Origin: Enhydrobacter sp.
GTDB taxonomy: Bacteria; Pseudomonadota; Alphaproteobacteria; Reyranellales; Reyranellaceae
Reading direction: 5' to 3'
NCBI GenBank assembly: GCA_026126105.1
Contig: JAHCJV010000022.1
Span: 1-64,000 of the forward strand
Length of the DNA: 64,000 bases
The notes below the pieces were generated by a model, which ran no database searches, was not told the DNA's origin, and saw only the letters and a program-made list of their open reading frames with translations. Below, one piece after another: positions 61,112 to 64,000 of the stretch (position 1 is its first letter; each line of letters starts with the position of its first letter). The position numbers and the translations under genes were made by a program.

Positions 61112-62398
61112 TCAGCCGCCTACTGCCAAAGCCTGTGCAAGGTCTGCGATGAGATCGTCGGGGTGCTCGATGCCGACCGACATCCGGATGGTGGTGTCGA
61201 GGACGCCGATGCGGTCGCGGACCGCGACCGGAACGCCGGAATGCGTCATGGCCGCGGGATGGCTTGCCAGCGACTCGGTGCCGCCGAGGCTGACGGCGAG
61301 CTTGAAGACCTGCAGGGCGTTGAGGAAAGCGAATGCTTCGGCCTGTCCACCCTTGATGTCGAACGAGAAAGTCGACCCCGCGCCGGTACATTGGCGGACG
61401 AAGGTCGTCTGTGCCGGCGAGCCAGGCTCGAGGAATTCGAGATAGTGGACCTTGGCGACCCTGGGATGGTCGCGCAGATATTCGGCGACCAGACGGGTAT
61501 TCGAATTGGCCCGCTCCATCCGGATCGCCAGCGTCTCCAGCGATCGCCCCAGCATCCAGCAGGAATGCGGGTCGAGCTGGGTACCCATACTGCCGCGCAA
61601 CGCCTTGATCGGCCGCATGATCTCGCCTGCCCCCAGCGCCGCGCCGCCGATCAGGTCGGAGTGGCCGCCGACATACTTGGTGAGCGAATAGAGCGAGATG
61701 TCGGCGCCGTGCTCGAGCGGATGCTGGAACACCGGCCCGAGCAGGGTGTTGTCGCAGGCGAGGATCGGCCGAAAGCCCTGGGCGGCGCCGATCTCGTCGG
61801 CGACCCGCCGCAGCAGCGCGATGTCGACCAGCGTGTTGGTCGGATTGGCCGGCGTCTCGATCAGGATCATCGACACCCGACCCTTGGCGCGCGCCGCCTC
61901 GCCGGCGTTACGGATCGCCGTCTCGTCGACACCATCGATGAAGCCCACGGCGCCGATGCCGAAGTTCGCCATCGTGTTGGACAGCAAGGTCTCGGTTCCG
62001 CCGTAGAGCGGCTGGGAATGCAGGATGACGTCACCGGGCCGGACGAATGCGAGGATGGTCGTGCTGATCGCCGCCATTCCGGAGGCGAACACGCTGCACG
62101 ACTCCGCGCCTTCGTAGACCGCGAGGCGGTCCTCGACGATCTCGCTGTTGGGATGGTTGAAGCGGGAATAGACCAGCCCCGAGGTGCTGCCGGCCGGCGG
62201 CTGGCGTCGCCCCGACGTGTAGTCGAAGAAATCACGGCCTTCCTCGGCCGTGCGGAACACGAAGGTGGAGGTCAGGAAGACCGGCGGCTTTACCGCCCCC
62301 TCGGACAAGGCGGGGTCGTAGCCGTAACCCAGCATCAGGGTCTCGGGTTTCAGGACGTGGTTGCCGATGCGGGTCTTGGAAGGGCGGGGCGCTGCCAT
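61112..62398 (-). CDS. Cystathionine gamma-synthase-family PLP enzyme
   Basis: A 428-residue Cys/Met-metabolism transsulfuration enzyme. [42 protein letters not shown] (PLP Asp/Asn region), and the PLP Lys in [15 protein letters not shown] are all present; [17 protein letters not shown] closes it. It could act as cystathionine synthase/lyase, methionine gamma-lyase or O-acylhomoserine sulfhydrylase, and sequence motifs alone do not decide. ATG at 62398. The stop lies 7 bases from the convergent CmcJ-like gene. Confidence 0.9.
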   Translation of the reverse strand: MAAPRPSKTRIGNHVLKPETLMLGYGYDPALSEGAVKPPVFLTSTFVFRTAEEGRDFFDYTSGRRQPPAGSTSGLVYSRFNHPNSEIVEDRLAVYEGAESCSVFASGMAAISTTILAFVRPGDVILHSQPLYGGTETLLSNTMANFGIGAVGFIDGVDETAIRNAGEAARAKGRVSMILIETPANPTNTLVDIALLRRVADEIGAAQGFRPILACDNTLLGPVFQHPLEHGADISLYSLTKYVGGHSDLIGGAALGAGEIMRPIKALRGSMGTQLDPHSCWMLGRSLETLAIRMERANSNTRLVAEYLRDHPRVAKVHYLEFLEPGSPAQTTFVRQCTGAGSTFSFDIKGGQAEAFAFLNALQVFKLAVSLGGTESLASHPAAMTHSGVPVAVRDRIGVLDTTIRMSVGIEHPDDLIADLAQALAVGG

Positions 62399-62441
62399 GG
62401 CGGTCTCCTGTCACGGGGATGAGGTGACAGGATAACGCCTG

Positions 62442-63161
62442 TCACGACCGGGCGATCGTCTCGAGGTGCTCGGCCAGTTGCTCGGGAGCGCTGTAGAACG
62501 GTGTGTGGCCGCACTCCATCGTGATCACCTTGCACGGTAACGCCTTGACCATCGCGCGCTGGCGCGCGACGCGTATGGCGTTGTCGTGGGTGCATTCGAT
62601 ATACCAGCGCGGCACCGAGCCGTACCGCTCCTCGGTGAGCGTCAACGGGGTAGTCGAGATAGAGAGCGGTTGCGGACGCAGCCGTTCCATGGCGCGATAG
62701 AGGTCTTCCGCCGAAACGTCTTCGTAGAACAGCGCCGGCAGCTGGCTGCGCGCGAAGGTGTAAGTGAGGCCGTCCGGGCTGACCTCGCGCGAACGGCGGA
62801 ACAGCATGTCGGGGTCGCCCGCGGTCATCTCGCGACTCGATTGGCCGGAGGGCGGCATCAGCCCGCAGACATACACCAGCGCCTTGATCTTGCGCCGCCG
62901 CGCTTCGGCGGTCTGGCTGATCGTGACACCGCCGAGTGCGTGTCCGACGAGCACGACCGGCTCTTCCATCTTGTCGAGCAGGCGCGAGATCTTCTCGACG
63001 TTGTCGGCCAGCGTCACATTGGCAGGCGGAGTCTGATCCTTGCCCAAGCCGGGCAGGTCGGGCGCGCAGACACTGTGACCGTGGCTCTCCAGGATTGGCT
63101 GGACCTTCTCCCAGCACCAGCCGCCGTGGCCCGCGCCATGAATCAGGATGAACGTCGCCAC
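62442..63161 (-). CDS. Alpha/beta hydrolase of the salicylate/pheophorbide esterase-like group, nucleophile replaced
   Basis: A 239-residue alpha/beta hydrolase. ILIHGAGHGGWCWEKV (oxyanion region), APDLPGLGKD and VVLVGHALGG are typical of the methylesterase/hydroxynitrile lyase group. The nucleophile position, normally Ser in GHSLGG, is Ala 75 here (codon GCA). An Asp in ECTHDNAI and a His in ECGHTPFY remain. The start is a GTG at 63161, 6 bases after the SDR stop, so they form one operon. It may be a pseudo-enzyme, a lyase using another mechanism, or contain a local change. Confidence 0.84.
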   Translation of the reverse strand: MATFILIHGAGHGGWCWEKVQPILESHGHSVCAPDLPGLGKDQTPPANVTLADNVEKISRLLDKMEEPVVLVGHALGGVTISQTAEARRRKIKALVYVCGLMPPSGQSSREMTAGDPDMLFRRSREVSPDGLTYTFARSQLPALFYEDVSAEDLYRAMERLRPQPLSISTTPLTLTEERYGSVPRWYIECTHDNAIRVARQRAMVKALPCKVITMECGHTPFYSAPEQLAEHLETIARS

Positions 63162-63167
63162 GCCGCG

Positions 63168-64000
63168 TCAGCCCCGGCCGACGACCGTGCGCGCGCCGGG
63201 GGCGGGCACGAAAAAGTCGGGCATCAAGGGCGTTCCGGGCGAGACGGCGTATTGGTCTAGATCGGTGACGCCCTCGGCCGCCAGCACCTCGTCGTCCATG
63301 AAGAAGTTTCCGCTGCAGTCCTTCGTCGGCCGGTTCAGGATCGCATGGGCGGCATCGGCGATGATCTCCGGCTTGCGGCAGCGCTTCATGCCCTCGTCCC
63401 CGCCCAGCACGTTGGCGATCGCGGCGGTCGCGATGCCGGTACGTGGCCAGAGGCAGTTGAAGGCTATCCTGCCCTTGAACTCTTCCGCCATCGCCCAGGC
63501 GTAGACCGACATCGAATACTTCGCGAGGGTGTATGCCGGATGGTTGGCAAACCACTTCACGTCGAAGTCGAGCGGCGGCGAGAGATTCAGCACATGCGGA
63601 TTGGCGGCCTTCAGGAGATGCGGGATGCACTTCTGCGATACCATGAAGGTGCCGCGCGCATTGATCTGGTTCATCAGGTCGAAACGCTTCATCGGCGTTT
63701 GCAAGGTGCCGGTGAGACTGATGGCGCTCGCATTGTTGACCAGGATGTCGATGCCGCCGAAACGCGCGACGGTCTCGGCGACGGATTTCTCGACGCTCTG
63801 CTCGTCGCGGATGTCGCAGGGAAGCGGCAACGCCTTGCCGCCGGCCTTCTCGATCTCCTCGGCGGCGGTGAAGATCGTGCCGGGCAGCCGTGGATCGGGC
63901 TTCACCGTTTTCGCGGCAACGGCGACATTGGCGCCGTCGCGCGCAGCGCGCAGGGCAATCGCGAGCCCAATGCCGCGACTGGCGCCGGTCACGAACAGCG
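63168..64000 (-). CDS. SDR, HSDL2-like (partial, 5' end outside window)
   Basis: The gene is cut by the window end; 274 residues from a codon inside the cofactor loop can be read. TGASRGIGLAIAL, NNASAISLTGTLQTP, Ser in LNLSPPLDF, Tyr/Lys in YTLAKYSMSVYAW, and a C-terminal FMDDEVLAAEGVTDLDQY are present. This long form with KTVKPDPRLPGTIFTAAEEIE resembles the peroxisomal HSDL2 dehydrogenase family. Only a few N-terminal codons should be missing. It is upstream of the hydrolase gene on the same strand. Confidence 0.85.
   Translation of the reverse strand, partial: LFVTGASRGIGLAIALRAARDGANVAVAAKTVKPDPRLPGTIFTAAEEIEKAGGKALPLPCDIRDEQSVEKSVAETVARFGGIDILVNNASAISLTGTLQTPMKRFDLMNQINARGTFMVSQKCIPHLLKAANPHVLNLSPPLDFDVKWFANHPAYTLAKYSMSVYAWAMAEEFKGRIAFNCLWPRTGIATAAIANVLGGDEGMKRCRKPEIIADAAHAILNRPTKDCSGNFFMDDEVLAAEGVTDLDQYAVSPGTPLMPDFFVPAPGARTVVGRG

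Overview
This window is compact, visibly G+C-rich bacterial DNA. Genes occupy almost all of it: no stretch without a gene exceeds about 225 bases, and many neighbours overlap by 1 or 4 bases (ATGA, GTGA, TGATG junctions). The gene set points to an aerobic, soil- or water-type alphaproteobacterium, perhaps Reyranella- or Bradyrhizobium-like. It includes a cyo quinol oxidase, Bug-type solute-binding proteins, an NdvB-like glucan synthase, many SDRs, CaiB-type CoA transferase, Mo-hydroxylase and a proteobacterial indolepyruvate:ferredoxin oxidoreductase. The taxonomic guess is inference from gene content only. I see no rRNA, tRNA, CRISPR array, insertion sequence, integrase or phage gene, and it reads as chromosomal backbone.

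Layout. 0-5 kb: a cysQ-sua5-FAD oxidase operon, then two purine-thionucleoside enzymes (MTAN-like and mtnP). 5-9.6 kb: an SDR, the flavocytochrome c pair fccA-fccB, a luciferase-like flavin oxidoreductase with a good terminator, and another SDR. 9.6-13.4 kb: the bo3-type ubiquinol oxidase operon cyoABCD. 13.5-18.5 kb: an overlapping operon for glucose entry and the pentose phosphate pathway (zwf, HAD phosphatase, pgl, rpiA, polyphosphate glucokinase) with gntK divergent. 18.4-22.4 kb: a three-subunit periplasmic Mo-hydroxylase (cytochrome c, 2Fe-2S, Mo subunits). 22.5-28.3 kb: a LigC-type DNA ligase, hydroxyacid dehydrogenase, two SDRs, a tyrosine phosphatase and a TauE/SafE exporter. 28.5-36.7 kb: a large RTX-type secreted protein, a lysophospholipase-like hydrolase, an NdvB-like GH17/GT2 glucan synthase, a PmtA-like methyltransferase and a Nudix hydrolase.

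36.8-44.1 kb: MaoC and GNAT proteins, twin Bug-family binding proteins, a GST, an XRE-cupin regulator operon, a lone biotinyl protein next to an unrecognised internally duplicated protein, and a DTW protein. 44.1-49.8 kb: an aromatic 2-oxoacid cluster (indolepyruvate:ferredoxin oxidoreductase alpha and beta, two acyl-CoA thioesterases, a MetE-like methyltransferase). 49.8-57.6 kb: a giant membrane patatin, a GMC oxidoreductase, and a three-gene VWA / PP2C phosphatase / kinase signalling operon (TerY-P-like triad). 57.6-64 kb: CaiB CoA transferase, iron alcohol dehydrogenase, CmcJ-like protein, PLP Cys/Met-metabolism enzyme, alpha/beta hydrolase and an SDR cut by the window end.

The most interesting items are the TerY-P-like triad, whose kinase lacks the usual Asn in the catalytic loop; the 261-residue protein built of two ungapped repeats beside a stand-alone biotinyl domain; a 24-bp perfect inverted repeat squeezed against the start codon of the indolepyruvate oxidoreductase beta gene; an alpha/beta hydrolase whose nucleophile Ser is Ala; and a palindrome overlapping a probable leaderless promoter of an XRE-cupin gene.
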